64,000 nt of DNA from Flavobacterium sp. HJ-32-4. Lineage in GTDB: Bacteria; Bacteroidota; Bacteroidia; Flavobacteriales; Flavobacteriaceae. The DNA lies in assembly GCF_022532105.1 (NCBI RefSeq), contig NZ_CP092832.1, positions 248,001 to 312,000 of the forward strand, given 5' to 3'. Shown one piece after another: positions 17,665-26,321 of this stretch. The notes under the pieces are model-generated. The model ran no database searches. It worked only from the letters and a program-made list of their open reading frames with translations, and was not told the DNA's origin. Position 1 is the stretch's first letter, and every line of letters starts with the position of its first letter. The translations under genes were made by a program, and so were the position numbers.

Positions 17665-18498
17665 ATGGACAAACGAGAAGGCAAGCGCCCGACCCGCAAG
17701 CCGGGCACCGATAAACCCACCCGAAAACCGCCCATGCAGAAACGTGCGGCAGCACCTCGAAAAGAGGCTCCGGTCAAAGCCGCACCCAAAAGTGACGACA
17801 TCCGTCTCAATAAATACATTGCCAATTCAGGTATGTGCTCGCGACGCGAAGCCGATATCTACATCCAATCCGGAAGCGTACGTGTAAACGGCGTACCGGT
17901 GACGGAGATGGGATACAAAGTAAAACCGGGTGACGTCGTGAACTTCGACGGAAAAGACCTTAGCCCGGAAAAGAAAGTGTACGTGCTTCTCAACAAGCCC
18001 AAGAATTTCTCGACTTCAAAAGACGAGAGTGCCGATCGAAGCGTACAACAGTTGGTGCGACAGGCCTACAACGGCCTGCTGACTCCGGTGGGAAAAATGG
18101 ACCGCAATATGACGGGGCTGCTATTGTTGACGAATGACAGTGACATGGTGGCGAAATTCGCGGCGCCCAAACAACGTTCTTCGAAAATCTATCAGGTGTC
18201 GCTTGACAAAAACCTGAAATTCGAGGACTTGGAAAAACTACAGGCTGGCCCGTTCATAGACGAACACAAGGTCTTTGTGGAAGAGGCCTCTTATATCGAA
18301 AAGGAACCTAAAACCGAGGTAGGCTTACGGCTCCGCACGGCCAATGTCAAAATTGTACGTCGGGTTTTTGAACACCTCGGGTACGATGTACTGCGAATTG
18401 ACCGGGTATCATTTGCCGGGCTGACGAAGAAAAACCTTCCGCGTGGCAACTGGCGGTTCCTGACCGAACAGGAAATCATCAACCTGAAAAATGCCTGA
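17665..18498 (+). CDS. rRNA pseudouridine synthase, RluB/RsuA family
   Basis: Isomerises a uridine in rRNA to pseudouridine. The 277-residue protein has a basic, Lys/Arg/Pro-rich N-terminal extension (residues 1-50), then an S4 RNA-binding domain (RLNKYIANSGMCSRREADI), then the catalytic domain with GKMDRNMTGLLLLTND, whose Asp is the catalytic residue. The family core is usually GRLDxxTxGLL; here Lys replaces the Arg. The C-terminal RVFEHLGYDVLRIDRVSF is typical of the RluB/RluE/RluF group. The exact target base cannot be told from sequence. Confidence 0.9.
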   Translation: MDKREGKRPTRKPGTDKPTRKPPMQKRAAAPRKEAPVKAAPKSDDIRLNKYIANSGMCSRREADIYIQSGSVRVNGVPVTEMGYKVKPGDVVNFDGKDLSPEKKVYVLLNKPKNFSTSKDESADRSVQQLVRQAYNGLLTPVGKMDRNMTGLLLLTNDSDMVAKFAAPKQRSSKIYQVSLDKNLKFEDLEKLQAGPFIDEHKVFVEEASYIEKEPKTEVGLRLRTANVKIVRRVFEHLGYDVLRIDRVSFAGLTKKNLPRGNWRFLTEQEIINLKNA

Positions 18499-18500
18499 TC

Positions 18501-18860
18501 ATGTCTCTGGAGCACGCCGCGATAGGAAAAGCCTGGCTTGACGCGTTCAACGAACAGGACTTGGAGAAATTACTGGCATTGTATGATGACGAAGCCCGTC
18601 ATTACAGTCCGAAATTGAAAATCCGCCAGCCGGAAACGCAAGGACTCATCATCGGCAAACCGGCATTGCGTACGTGGTGGAAGGACGCTTTCGAGCGGAT
18701 GCCTGACTTACGCTACCACGGCACTTCCGTTACCGCGAATGACGAGCGCGTATTTCTGGAATACGAGCGAATTGTGCCTGGAGAAGAAGTACTACTTGTT
18801 GCGGAAGCGTATGACATCATAGACGGAAAAATCGTCTACTCGAGGGTGTATCACGGGTAA
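18501..18860 (+). CDS. NTF2-like/SnoaL-like protein
   Basis: A 119-residue alpha+beta protein with features of the nuclear transport factor 2 fold: N-terminal helix ending WLDAFNEQDLEKLLALYDDEA, the HYSP strand, and C-terminal strands EVLLVAEAYDIIDGKIVYSRVYHG. Many such proteins bind small ligands or act as isomerases; none can be named here. It starts 2 bp after the pseudouridine synthase gene and its stop abuts the tsaB stop of the opposite strand without a spacer. Confidence 0.75.
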   Translation: MSLEHAAIGKAWLDAFNEQDLEKLLALYDDEARHYSPKLKIRQPETQGLIIGKPALRTWWKDAFERMPDLRYHGTSVTANDERVFLEYERIVPGEEVLLVAEAYDIIDGKIVYSRVYHG

Positions 18861-19526
18861 TCAGGATTTACCGGGAAGGAAAAATTCTTTGAGGTAAACC
18901 GGCTCAAAATACGCAACATCTACCCACTCCCGGTTTTGGTAACGCGCAAAGGACGCCTTTACCATATTCGTAGCCGATGGATACAGGATTGCCTCGCAAA
19001 ACTGGAAATCGGCTTCCGGCGCCAGCTCCCGAAACTTCGCCTGTGCATCACCTATCAACCAAATCGGTGCGGGCAAGTCTGCAAATGAGGTGGGCGTCAG
19101 TATTTCGGGCTGCGTCTCACGAAGTTGTGTTCCGTCTGCCGAAAAAACGGCGGTGTAGGCTTCCATACGCCGCGCATCGAGCATGGCTACAATTGTTCCT
19201 GTCTGGGTGTTAGCGGCTCGTGCGAGGACTTCCAGCGTCGGAACCGCGATCAATGGTTTTCCCAAGGCATAGCAGAGTCCTTTGGCAGCCGACACCCCGA
19301 TTCGAAGTCCTGTGTAGGAACCCGGCCCTTCACTTACCGCAATTGCATCAAGATCTGAAAAAGCGGCTTCCGCCTCGGCAAGACATTCTTCGATAAAAAC
19401 GTGAAGGCGCTCGGCATGGGCGTAACCGGCATCGGCGACTTCCCGAAGGGCTACCAGCACTCCGTCGCGCGCCAACGCAACCGAGCAGTTCTTCGTGGCA
19501 GTTTCCAGATTGAGGATCAGGGCCAT
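18861..19526 (-). CDS. tsaB: tRNA t6A synthesis protein TsaB
   Basis: Partner of TsaD in forming N6-threonylcarbamoyladenosine at position 37 of ANN-decoding tRNAs. The 221-residue protein has the ASKHA-fold start LILNLETATKNCSVAL and the TsaB hallmark SEGPGSYTGLRIGVSAAKGLCYA. Length is normal. Its start shares a base with the stop of the efflux adaptor gene (TAATG), so it is probably co-transcribed with the efflux genes. Confidence 0.93.
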   Translation of the reverse strand: MALILNLETATKNCSVALARDGVLVALREVADAGYAHAERLHVFIEECLAEAEAAFSDLDAIAVSEGPGSYTGLRIGVSAAKGLCYALGKPLIAVPTLEVLARAANTQTGTIVAMLDARRMEAYTAVFSADGTQLRETQPEILTPTSFADLPAPIWLIGDAQAKFRELAPEADFQFCEAILYPSATNMVKASFARYQNREWVDVAYFEPVYLKEFFLPGKS

Positions 19527-20854
19527 TAGTCCTTCTTAGCCGTATCTTTTTTGTCTTTGTCCTTTGAGTCGCCTTTTATGCGCACCACATCACCCGGATT
19601 GAGTTCTTTGCTGACAGTGGTATACGGGCCCGTGATGACGGTATCGCCTTTCTTAAGTCCGGATACGACTTCAATGTTCGTATCGTCCTGTATACCTGTG
19701 CGGATGACGCGAAGTTTCGCTTTCTTACCCGCCTTAACAAACACGCATTCCATTTTCTTGTCGACCTTCGGTGCGGCATTTCCTTCGCCCGCCTCGCCCG
19801 CTGCGGGAGCGGCACGACGTTCGCGACTACCCGATGTGGTATCCGACTTCATCACAACGGCACTGATCGGAACACCGATGATCCCTACTTTACGTTTTGT
19901 AATGATGTCAACCGTAGCCGTCATGCCTGGTCGGAACGGTGAGTACGTTGATGGCTTCCCTTCCAACAAATCCTGATACGATTCTTTCAGGATGCGGACT
20001 TTCACTTTGAAGTTCGTTACCTGGTCGGCCGTAAGGTTTGCGTTGGCCGAGTTGGAGATACTCGTCACGAGTCCTTTGAATTCTTTTTTGGGAAACGCAT
20101 CGACTTCCACATTTGCGGAATCGCCTACGGCTACTTTTACAATATCATTTTCATTGACGTCGACTTCTACCTCCATGTTATTGAGGTTGGCGACGCGCAA
20201 CAGTTCGGTACCGGTCATCTGTTGTGTACCCAGCACACGCTCGCCCAACTCGACGCCCAATGACGAGATGGTACCGTCGGCAGGGGCATAAATCGTCGTC
20301 CGTCCGAGGTTATCACGGGCTTCGTTTACCGTTGCCGATGCACTCTGCACATTATAGTACGCCGACTGTTTGTTGGCCTGGGCCACTTCATAAGACGACA
20401 CGGTGCGGTCCCATTCGGCTTTTGAAATAATTCCTTTGTCAAACAGGACTTTGTTTCGATCGTAATTCGCCTTTGCTTCCCGATACTGCGCATCGGCCTG
20501 GTTCATGCCTGCTTTGGTTTGGGAAAGTCCGGCGATGGTACGGTTGAGTCCGGATGTATACAAATCGGGGTTGATCTTCACCAACAAATCACCCTTTTTT
20601 ACGAGTTGTCCTTCTTTGATAGGAAGGGCGATGATCTCACCCGATACTTCGGATGATATTTTCACCTCGATTTCCGGCTGGATTTTACCCGTGGCTGAAA
20701 CCGTTTCAATGATGGTCATCTCGTTGGCCAGCGCCGTCTCGACTTCTTTGCCGGTATCATGATTACCGATGACACCTGACTTAGACAGAATCACCAAAAG
20801 AACAATGAGAGCGACAACCGAACCGAGGAGGATGTAAAGCGTTTTCTTAGACAT
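19526..20854 (-). CDS. Efflux periplasmic adaptor (membrane fusion protein)
   Basis: HlyD/MacA-type adaptor connecting an inner-membrane pump with a TolC-type outer-membrane channel. The 442-residue protein has an N-terminal membrane anchor (LLGSVVALIVLLVIL), the lipoyl-like half motifs (SEVSGEIIALPIKEGQLVKKGD and TTIYAPADGTISSLG) around a coiled-coil hairpin (about residues 100-180), and a beta-barrel. The acidic/basic tail ends in a run of Lys and Asp. It lies 4 bp after the tolC-like gene; no pump permease is adjacent, so the partner must be elsewhere. Confidence 0.9.
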   Translation of the reverse strand: MSKKTLYILLGSVVALIVLLVILSKSGVIGNHDTGKEVETALANEMTIIETVSATGKIQPEIEVKISSEVSGEIIALPIKEGQLVKKGDLLVKINPDLYTSGLNRTIAGLSQTKAGMNQADAQYREAKANYDRNKVLFDKGIISKAEWDRTVSSYEVAQANKQSAYYNVQSASATVNEARDNLGRTTIYAPADGTISSLGVELGERVLGTQQMTGTELLRVANLNNMEVEVDVNENDIVKVAVGDSANVEVDAFPKKEFKGLVTSISNSANANLTADQVTNFKVKVRILKESYQDLLEGKPSTYSPFRPGMTATVDIITKRKVGIIGVPISAVVMKSDTTSGSRERRAAPAAGEAGEGNAAPKVDKKMECVFVKAGKKAKLRVIRTGIQDDTNIEVVSGLKKGDTVITGPYTTVSKELNPGDVVRIKGDSKDKDKKDTAKKD

Positions 20855-20858
20855 GATA

Positions 20859-22193
20859 TTAGTTTTGGTTCATGATGGGAATGCCGAAGTAGAACTCGAC
20901 GACCTTCACGCGGAAAATATAATCGAACTTGGTGCGCAATACCTCTGACTGCGCATTGGTATACAGCGTTTGGGCCTGGTTGAGCTCGAATGCGTTCATC
21001 AGGCCAACGTTGAATTTCTCTTTGGCATAATTGTAGGCTTCGGTGCGGGCTTCGAGTGCCGCTACCGCCGCTTCATAAGAATTGAGGGCGCCTTTTGCAT
21101 CGGTAAAAGCCGTATACACGTTGCGCTCCAGGTCGAGTTCCGCCTGTTCATAGGCCACTTTGAAACGCTCGCGGTTGATCTTACTGCGCTCGACGTTGTT
21201 CTTGGCTGAGAAACCGTTGAGTACCGGCACAATCAAACGAAGACCGAAGTTGTGTCCTTTGTTGTCACTGAACTGGTTAAATAACGCGGGGTTCGGAAAA
21301 TCCTGCAGCCATACCGCCCGGGTATCAAAACTGTAAAAGCCCGACAGTTGCGGTTGCAGTCCGCCTTTTGCAATTTTCATATCACGCTCGGCGATTTCGA
21401 GGTTCGTACGGGCAATCTTGATTTCGACGCGCTCCTGGCGTGCTTTATCGAAGATCGCCTGGGGTGTTTGCAGCATGGTCGGACTTTCGACGACCGCATA
21501 ATCCCGGTCTTCGATGTCAAACGATTGAAAATCGTCGAGCTGTAGCAACTGCGCCAGGCTCAGGCGTGATAAGAGCAAGGTGTTCTCTGCAATCAATACC
21601 TGTTGTCTGTCGGTTGCCACGGTCGCCTGCATATCCAACAGGTCGCCCCGTGGAATGGAGCCCGCTTTTACCAACTCCTCCGTGCGCGCTGCCTGTTTCT
21701 CATCGTTTTGCAACTGCGCGTTACGCACTTTAAGGGTTTCCCGGTTGAATACGATTTGGAGGTAGGCATTTGCCACATTCAGCGACACATCGTCCTGCAT
21801 CTTCGACAGCTTATATTGCGCGGCCACACCGTTCAGGCGGGCACGGTACAGGCGGTTCAGGTTCTGCAGTCCTTTGTAGATATCCACATTCGAACTGATG
21901 CCCGCGGATGTATACTGCGTGGTCTGGTTCTGCAGCAAACCTGTGGTGATGTTCTGGTTCAGACCGATACTCCACGTATGACTGGCCGACAGGTTCGCAT
22001 CGGGCAGGAAGTTGCCGATTGCGTCTTTTCGGTCGATGGCCGCATCCTGGGCATCAAGCGTACTTTGGAGAATCGAAATGTTATGCTCGCGGGCGTATTC
22101 CACACATTCGCGGAGCGTCCACTTTTTTTGCTGGGCGAAGACGCCCTGCAGGGCGACGATACTCAGCAGCAGCGACAAGGCTTTTACTTTCAT
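20859..22193 (-). CDS. TolC family outer membrane efflux protein
   Basis: Outer-membrane channel of a tripartite efflux system. The 444-residue protein has a Sec signal peptide (MKVKALSLLLSIVALQGVFAQ) and two OEP repeats, each with long amphipathic helices; the Asn/Gln/Ala-rich coiled regions around YKLSKMQDDVSLNVANAYLQ and EKFNVGLMNAFELNQAQTLY are typical. It is first in the tolC-adaptor-tsaB run and has a consensus -7 element upstream. Confidence 0.9.
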   Translation of the reverse strand: MKVKALSLLLSIVALQGVFAQQKKWTLRECVEYAREHNISILQSTLDAQDAAIDRKDAIGNFLPDANLSASHTWSIGLNQNITTGLLQNQTTQYTSAGISSNVDIYKGLQNLNRLYRARLNGVAAQYKLSKMQDDVSLNVANAYLQIVFNRETLKVRNAQLQNDEKQAARTEELVKAGSIPRGDLLDMQATVATDRQQVLIAENTLLLSRLSLAQLLQLDDFQSFDIEDRDYAVVESPTMLQTPQAIFDKARQERVEIKIARTNLEIAERDMKIAKGGLQPQLSGFYSFDTRAVWLQDFPNPALFNQFSDNKGHNFGLRLIVPVLNGFSAKNNVERSKINRERFKVAYEQAELDLERNVYTAFTDAKGALNSYEAAVAALEARTEAYNYAKEKFNVGLMNAFELNQAQTLYTNAQSEVLRTKFDYIFRVKVVEFYFGIPIMNQN

Positions 22194-22212
22194 AGGAAAT
22201 CGTCAGGAGCCA

Positions 22213-22246
22213 CAAAAGTACGGTTTTTCGCGTTCATGCTCCAATG
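22213..22246 (-). promoter_or_regulatory. Promoter of the tolC-adaptor-tsaB run
   Basis: TACTTTTG (22213-22220, minus strand) matches TAnnTTTG; a TTG lies about 21 bp upstream. The tolC start codon is 20 bp downstream. Confidence 0.55.
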
Positions 22247-22311
22247 GTTCGGCCAATTAGTAAGCCGGAGGTACGCCGCGTTACACCCAAGGCGTGAATT
22301 TGTTTTTTGGC

Positions 22312-22319
22312 TACATTTG
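22312..22319 (+). promoter_or_regulatory. Candidate -7 element of the DUF4403 gene
   Basis: TACATTTG matches the consensus and lies 12 bp before the ATG at 22331. There is no clear -33 box. Confidence 0.4.
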
Positions 22320-22330
22320 GCACAAAAAAC

Positions 22331-23722
22331 ATGAGCCGTCGTTTTTACCCCGTTGTCATTGCGTTATTCCTACTCACGGGCTGCGCCACTTCCAAGAAAA
22401 TCGCGGCTTTGCGACCGGAACCCGATGATGCCTCCCCGCTGATTTACGACAACCAGCCCTCTTTCATCAACATGCCGGTGACGATACGGTTGCAGGATAT
22501 CGAGAACCAGACGAACAAATTCCTGACCGGACTTATATACGAAGACAACAATATCGAGGATGACGATCTGACGATACGCGTCTGGAAAACGGCGCCTATC
22601 GAGATTTCAAATCCGGATGGTCGCATACAGACCGTGCTTCCGCTTAAAGCGACGGTGCAATACCGCTACGGAATCAACAAACTGGGTGTCGATTTGCGGG
22701 ATATGCGCGAAATCCTGCTCAACGGGGTATTGACACTCCAGAGCGAGGCGCATCTTACCAACTGGAAACTCACGACCAAAACGGCATTCAAATCGCTCGA
22801 CTGGAAAGAAAGTCCGTCGGTGGTGATTGCCGGGAAAAGTGTTCCTATTACCTATATCATCAATCCGGCCATTCGTTTGTTCCGTTCCAAAATCGAAAAG
22901 ACCATTGACGAGTCGATCGAGAAATCGATGGATTTCAAACCGAACGTCCTCGATGCCCTCGAGAAGGTGTGTACGCCCAATGAAATGAGTCCGGATTACC
23001 AAAGCTGGCTGCGCATCGTGCCGTTGGAACTATACACCACGGAAGCCAAACTCAACAAAAATGACATCACCATGGATATGGGGATGAAATGCTATATCGA
23101 AACCCTGATCGGTCAGCGTCCCCCTTCCAAATTTGACCGTTCGAAGATCGTACTGAAGCCGGTTTCGAAAATACCGGCCGACATCAAAGCCAATATCGTA
23201 GCCGTATCAACGTATAAAGACGCAGCGGCGGTGATGACCCGGAATTTCCAGGGACAGGAATTCGCGCAGGGAAGCCGGAAAGTGACGGTACAGAAAGTCG
23301 ATTTGTGGCATCGGGAAGGAAAGATCGTGATCGCGCTTGACCTAACCGGAAGTGTGGAAGGGACCATCTACCTCACCGGATTTCCACAATACAATCCCAC
23401 TACGAAGGAAATTTACTTTGACCAATTGGACTACGCACTCGATACCAAAAGCACATTGTTGCGGGCTGCGAACTGGCTGGCGTCGGGCATCATCCTGAAA
23501 AAGATGGAAGCTGCCTGCCGCTACTCTATCCAACCTAACCTGGAAGAAGGCCGCCAGCAAATCCTGAAATACATGAAGAACTTTTCGCCTATGCCGGGGG
23601 TTTTCGTAAACGGGACAGCAGGAGAAATACAATTTCGTGAAGTACAGTTGACGAACAAGGCCCTTATTGCCTTCCTTTCAGTAGACGGTCAGATAAGCGT
23701 TAAGGTAGACGGACTACAGTGA
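22331..23722 (+). CDS. DUF4403 family lipoprotein
   Basis: Predicted lipoprotein of 463 residues. The N-terminus MSRRFYPVVIALFLLTGCATS is a lipoprotein signal with lipobox LTGC, so the mature protein is probably anchored in the outer membrane. The rest matches, by recall of the family, DUF4403: PVTIRLQDIENQTNKFLTGLIYED near the start and the ESIEKSMDFKPNVLDAL region, a repeated lipid-binding-like beta layout. Function is unknown. The start at 22331 is chosen because the upstream in-frame codons overlap the -7 element. Its 3' end overlaps the convergent small gene by 9 bp. Confidence 0.85.
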   Translation: MSRRFYPVVIALFLLTGCATSKKIAALRPEPDDASPLIYDNQPSFINMPVTIRLQDIENQTNKFLTGLIYEDNNIEDDDLTIRVWKTAPIEISNPDGRIQTVLPLKATVQYRYGINKLGVDLRDMREILLNGVLTLQSEAHLTNWKLTTKTAFKSLDWKESPSVVIAGKSVPITYIINPAIRLFRSKIEKTIDESIEKSMDFKPNVLDALEKVCTPNEMSPDYQSWLRIVPLELYTTEAKLNKNDITMDMGMKCYIETLIGQRPPSKFDRSKIVLKPVSKIPADIKANIVAVSTYKDAAAVMTRNFQGQEFAQGSRKVTVQKVDLWHREGKIVIALDLTGSVEGTIYLTGFPQYNPTTKEIYFDQLDYALDTKSTLLRAANWLASGIILKKMEAACRYSIQPNLEEGRQQILKYMKNFSPMPGVFVNGTAGEIQFREVQLTNKALIAFLSVDGQISVKVDGLQ

Positions 23723-23947
23723 CGCGTCCCGGCGTCGGGATTTTACCCGCGTGCGGTAAATAGCATAGCCGATAACAGCCACTAAAAGATAGGGCCACAC
23801 CATGAGGTAAACGATACCGTCGTTCACGGCTTCGGCCTGTTTTCCGTTGTCTTCCGTTTCGAGCACGGCACGGCACATGGCGCATTGGCCGAACATAGGG
23901 GGCCCCATCAATAGGGCCATTCCCAGAAACAGGACGGTTTTACGCAT
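23714..23947 (-). CDS. Small membrane protein with CxxC, cytochrome oxidase cluster
   Basis: A 77-residue protein with a signal peptide-like N-terminus, a CAMC motif directly after it, and a second hydrophobic helix (MVWPYLLVAVIGYAIY) followed by a basic tail. It overlaps the DUF420 gene by 8 bp and is the last gene of the SCO/DUF420 run. The exported CxxC could bind a metal or take part in thiol exchange for oxidase assembly; this is inference from location only. Confidence 0.75.
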   Translation of the reverse strand: MRKTVLFLGMALLMGPPMFGQCAMCRAVLETEDNGKQAEAVNDGIVYLMVWPYLLVAVIGYAIYRTRVKSRRRDASL

Positions 23948-24524
23948 AATACGGCGAAATCATGAGGTAGACCACCACTCCGGTAACGGCCACATACAGC
24001 CACAGCGGAAACGTGATTTTCGCGATTTTCCGATGGCGATCGAATTGCTGGCCGACCGCGCGGACGTAGGAAATCAACACCAGTGGAATGATGCTGATTG
24101 ACAGCGCGATGTGCGACACCAGGATAAAGAAGTAGACCAGACGCAGACTACCGGCTTCGGCGATTTCACCGGCGGATAACGCCCCGTCGTGATCGAGGTC
24201 GCCATAACGAGTGTTGACCGATGTCATGTGATAGGCTACATACATCACTAAAAACGCCAGCGAGCAGGCAATCGCCAGTTTCATGAGTTTTTCGTGGACG
24301 ATACGATTGCCTTTTCGGATCGCGTTCACGGCTATGACCAACAACACGGCGGTAATTCCATTGATTGTGGCATAGATCGGGGGCAGGAACGTGAGGGGCT
24401 TGACATCAAATCCAAGGTCACGTAGTTTGACCGTGAAGAGTATGGCCACCACGACTGGAATCAGGATGGAGACGATGATGATCCAGAGACGGTATTTTTT
24501 TTCGAGGGTAGGGGCTTGTTCCAT
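23940..24524 (-). CDS. DUF420 membrane protein with an EF-hand-like loop
   Basis: A 194-residue protein with five to six membrane helices, DUF420 type (YozB-like), commonly found beside SCO and cytochrome oxidase genes. His residues in helices (ASCSLAFLVMYVAYHMTS and LVSHIALSISI) could bind heme or copper. Between two helices lies DLDHDGALSAGEI, a textbook EF-hand calcium loop with acidic residues at positions 1, 3, 5 and 12. The gene lies 3 bp after the SCO gene. Function is not established. Confidence 0.85.
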   Translation of the reverse strand: MEQAPTLEKKYRLWIIIVSILIPVVVAILFTVKLRDLGFDVKPLTFLPPIYATINGITAVLLVIAVNAIRKGNRIVHEKLMKLAIACSLAFLVMYVAYHMTSVNTRYGDLDHDGALSAGEIAEAGSLRLVYFFILVSHIALSISIIPLVLISYVRAVGQQFDRHRKIAKITFPLWLYVAVTGVVVYLMISPYYA

Positions 24525-24527
24525 TTT

Positions 24528-25217
24528 CTATTCTTGTAAAAGCAGACGAATGTCGTGTTGAAGGTCGTTGATTCCGGCGGGCGATAAGCCGTCGTAATAC
24601 ACGACGGGATTGTTGTATTGATCGCGGCGGCAACGGATATTCCCGTCTTTATCGATCAGCGCGAAAAGGCCGGAATGCTCGAAGCCACCATTGGCGCCGT
24701 TCGTGCTTTCGCCGGCAAAAAGATTGAATCCTTTGTTGGAAATCGCGAATATCTTGTCGCGATCACCGGTGAGGAAATGCCAGTTCTCCATCGAAATCCC
24801 GAGTGCTTTTTTGTGCGCTTTCAGGACGGCAGGCGTATCATTTTCCGGATTGATGGTGATGGACACGATGCCAAAATCCTTACGGGCACCGAAAGCGTCG
24901 GCCACTTTTTTCATATTGGCGTTCATCTTCGGGCAAATGGTCGGACAGGTGGTAAAAAAGAACTCGAGTACGTATACCTTTCCTTTATAGGATTCGTTGT
25001 TGATGGTACGCCCGTCCTGGTCGGTCAGTTCAAAAAACGGCGCTTTGTTGACGGTATACAACGATCCGGTATCTTCTTCTTTGGTGCCGCTTACGGAATT
25101 CAGGCGGTCGCCTTTCACGACATCGTTGTTCCGTATACGGTTTATGATGGTGGGGATGACGAGTATCCCAAACACCAGAATGATGAAGGCAATGCCGATG
25201 TAGGACTTATTTTTCAT
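24528..25217 (-). CDS. SCO1/SenC family copper chaperone
   Basis: Membrane-anchored thioredoxin-fold protein that delivers copper to the CuA site of cytochrome oxidase. The 229-residue protein has an N-terminal anchor (IGIAFIILVFGILVIPTII), the copper-binding CPTICPKMN (CxxxC) and the later conserved His in GFEHSGLFALID. Length is normal. It overlaps the upstream gene by 11 bp. Confidence 0.93.
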   Translation of the reverse strand: MKNKSYIGIAFIILVFGILVIPTIINRIRNNDVVKGDRLNSVSGTKEEDTGSLYTVNKAPFFELTDQDGRTINNESYKGKVYVLEFFFTTCPTICPKMNANMKKVADAFGARKDFGIVSITINPENDTPAVLKAHKKALGISMENWHFLTGDRDKIFAISNKGFNLFAGESTNGANGGFEHSGLFALIDKDGNIRCRRDQYNNPVVYYDGLSPAGINDLQHDIRLLLQE

Positions 25218-25860
25218 GTCGGGGTTGTTTTTTCACCACGTTATTGGACTTATACGCCCTCTTGTATTCGTACAGCAGGATCTTGAAATCATCCAACATT
25301 TCGTTACTCAGTTCGGACGCGTGCATCATGCTGTAGCTCTCTTTGTACTCCTTCTCTACCGGACGGCCGCGGAGGTTCCGTTTCTTGTCGATCAATACCA
25401 CGTTATCAGAACCCAGGTCGGCATCCAATTGACCACGGAGACGAAGTCCTTTGTAAAAAGCAGCGATCTCATCCTTAGGAGCAAAAACGAAATGCCAGTC
25501 TTTCACATCCGAGGTAGCATCCATCGACGCGAGGAGTCGTTTGGCTTCCGGTTCCATACCAAACGGACACAGCACCACGAACTGCAGGCTGCGGAATTCG
25601 TGATAGCGTTCGTATATCTTCTGGTTCAGGTTAAAGTAGTCTCCCTGGCGTGAGCGAAGGCTGTCACCACCAAACGCCAATACGGTGATCTTATCCTGCA
25701 ATTTAACGGGTTTTCCCGAGAGGGATTTCCAATTACCCATCTCCGGAACAGAGCGTGTCAGTATGGGAAGTGTGGTAAAATTATGGACGCCGGTCGCGAA
25801 GAAAAGATATACGACAATCGGAACAATGAACAACACAAACAGTACGAGTTTCTTCTTCAT
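25207..25860 (-). CDS. Membrane-anchored SCO-like protein without CxxxC
   Basis: A 217-residue protein starting at MKKKLVLFVLFIVPIVVYLFF (single anchor), followed by a domain that has the strand and helix order of a thioredoxin-like fold: KITVLAFGGDSL, LQFVVLCPFGMEP, DWHFVFAP, NVVLIDKKRNLRGRP. The position where SCO has CxxxC reads GGDSLRSRQ, so no copper pair is present. It lies directly before the SCO gene and probably derives from it or works with it. Start 25860 is chosen over an in-frame codon at 25911, which overlaps a promoter and terminator. No specific function can be named. Confidence 0.7.
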   Translation of the reverse strand: MKKKLVLFVLFIVPIVVYLFFATGVHNFTTLPILTRSVPEMGNWKSLSGKPVKLQDKITVLAFGGDSLRSRQGDYFNLNQKIYERYHEFRSLQFVVLCPFGMEPEAKRLLASMDATSDVKDWHFVFAPKDEIAAFYKGLRLRGQLDADLGSDNVVLIDKKRNLRGRPVEKEYKESYSMMHASELSNEMLDDFKILLYEYKRAYKSNNVVKKQPRHEK

Positions 25861-25884
25861 TTCCGGGGGGCGATAAGTGTGGTA

Positions 25885-25892
25885 CAAAAATA
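25885..25892 (-). promoter_or_regulatory. Candidate -7 element for the SCO run
   Basis: TATTTTTG (minus strand) matches TAnnTTTG and lies 24 bp before the start codon at 25860. It overlaps the T-tract of the terminator of the upstream cytochrome oxidase run. Confidence 0.4.
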
Positions 25893-25893
25893 A

Positions 25894-25921
25894 AAAAAGG
25901 CCCGCAAACACGAGCCTTTTT
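25894..25921 (-). terminator. Terminator of the cytochrome oxidase subunit run
   Basis: Stem AAAAAGGC (25894-25901) pairs with GCCTTTTT (25914-25921). It begins 18 bp after the stop of the subunit IV gene and is followed by further T residues on the minus strand. Confidence 0.7.
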
Positions 25922-25939
25922 CAGTGAATTAATATCCTT

Positions 25940-26302
25940 TTAAAAGTTCCATTTGATGGTGGAGTCGCGGAAGACCCCGAAGATGTAATGTCCTTCCACC
26001 AAAAGGATGAAAAGCAGGTACGCTACCAGGAACATCACCGTGGCCACAACCGACCAACGGAGACTGGAACGCTCTCCTTCCATGTGCATGAATGCCCATA
26101 CGATATAATAGGCTTTGAACAGGGTAAGAATATAGAACACCCAGTTCAACAGGTTCATTCCGAGGAAATGTTTAAAGTAAAGGACATGGGGTTTGTCGAT
26201 ACCCAGGAACACCTCTACTGTTGTTACAATCGAGAGGATGATGAAAACCGTCCAAATCCGTTTTACGTTCGATACGTGACCGCCGTCATGCGCATGTGCC
26301 AT
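25940..26302 (-). CDS. Cytochrome c oxidase subunit IV family protein
   Basis: Small membrane subunit of a heme-copper oxidase, 120 residues with three helices (RIWTVFIILSIVTTVEVFLG, NWVFYILTLFKAYYIVWAFM, VVATVMFLVAYLLFILL), matching the CyoD/CtaF-like prokaryotic subunit IV. Starts 19 bp after a subunit III gene. The catalytic subunits I and II are not in this window. Confidence 0.88.
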   Translation of the reverse strand: MAHAHDGGHVSNVKRIWTVFIILSIVTTVEVFLGIDKPHVLYFKHFLGMNLLNWVFYILTLFKAYYIVWAFMHMEGERSSLRWSVVATVMFLVAYLLFILLVEGHYIFGVFRDSTIKWNF

Positions 26303-26321
26303 AATTCGTAGTACTTACTGA

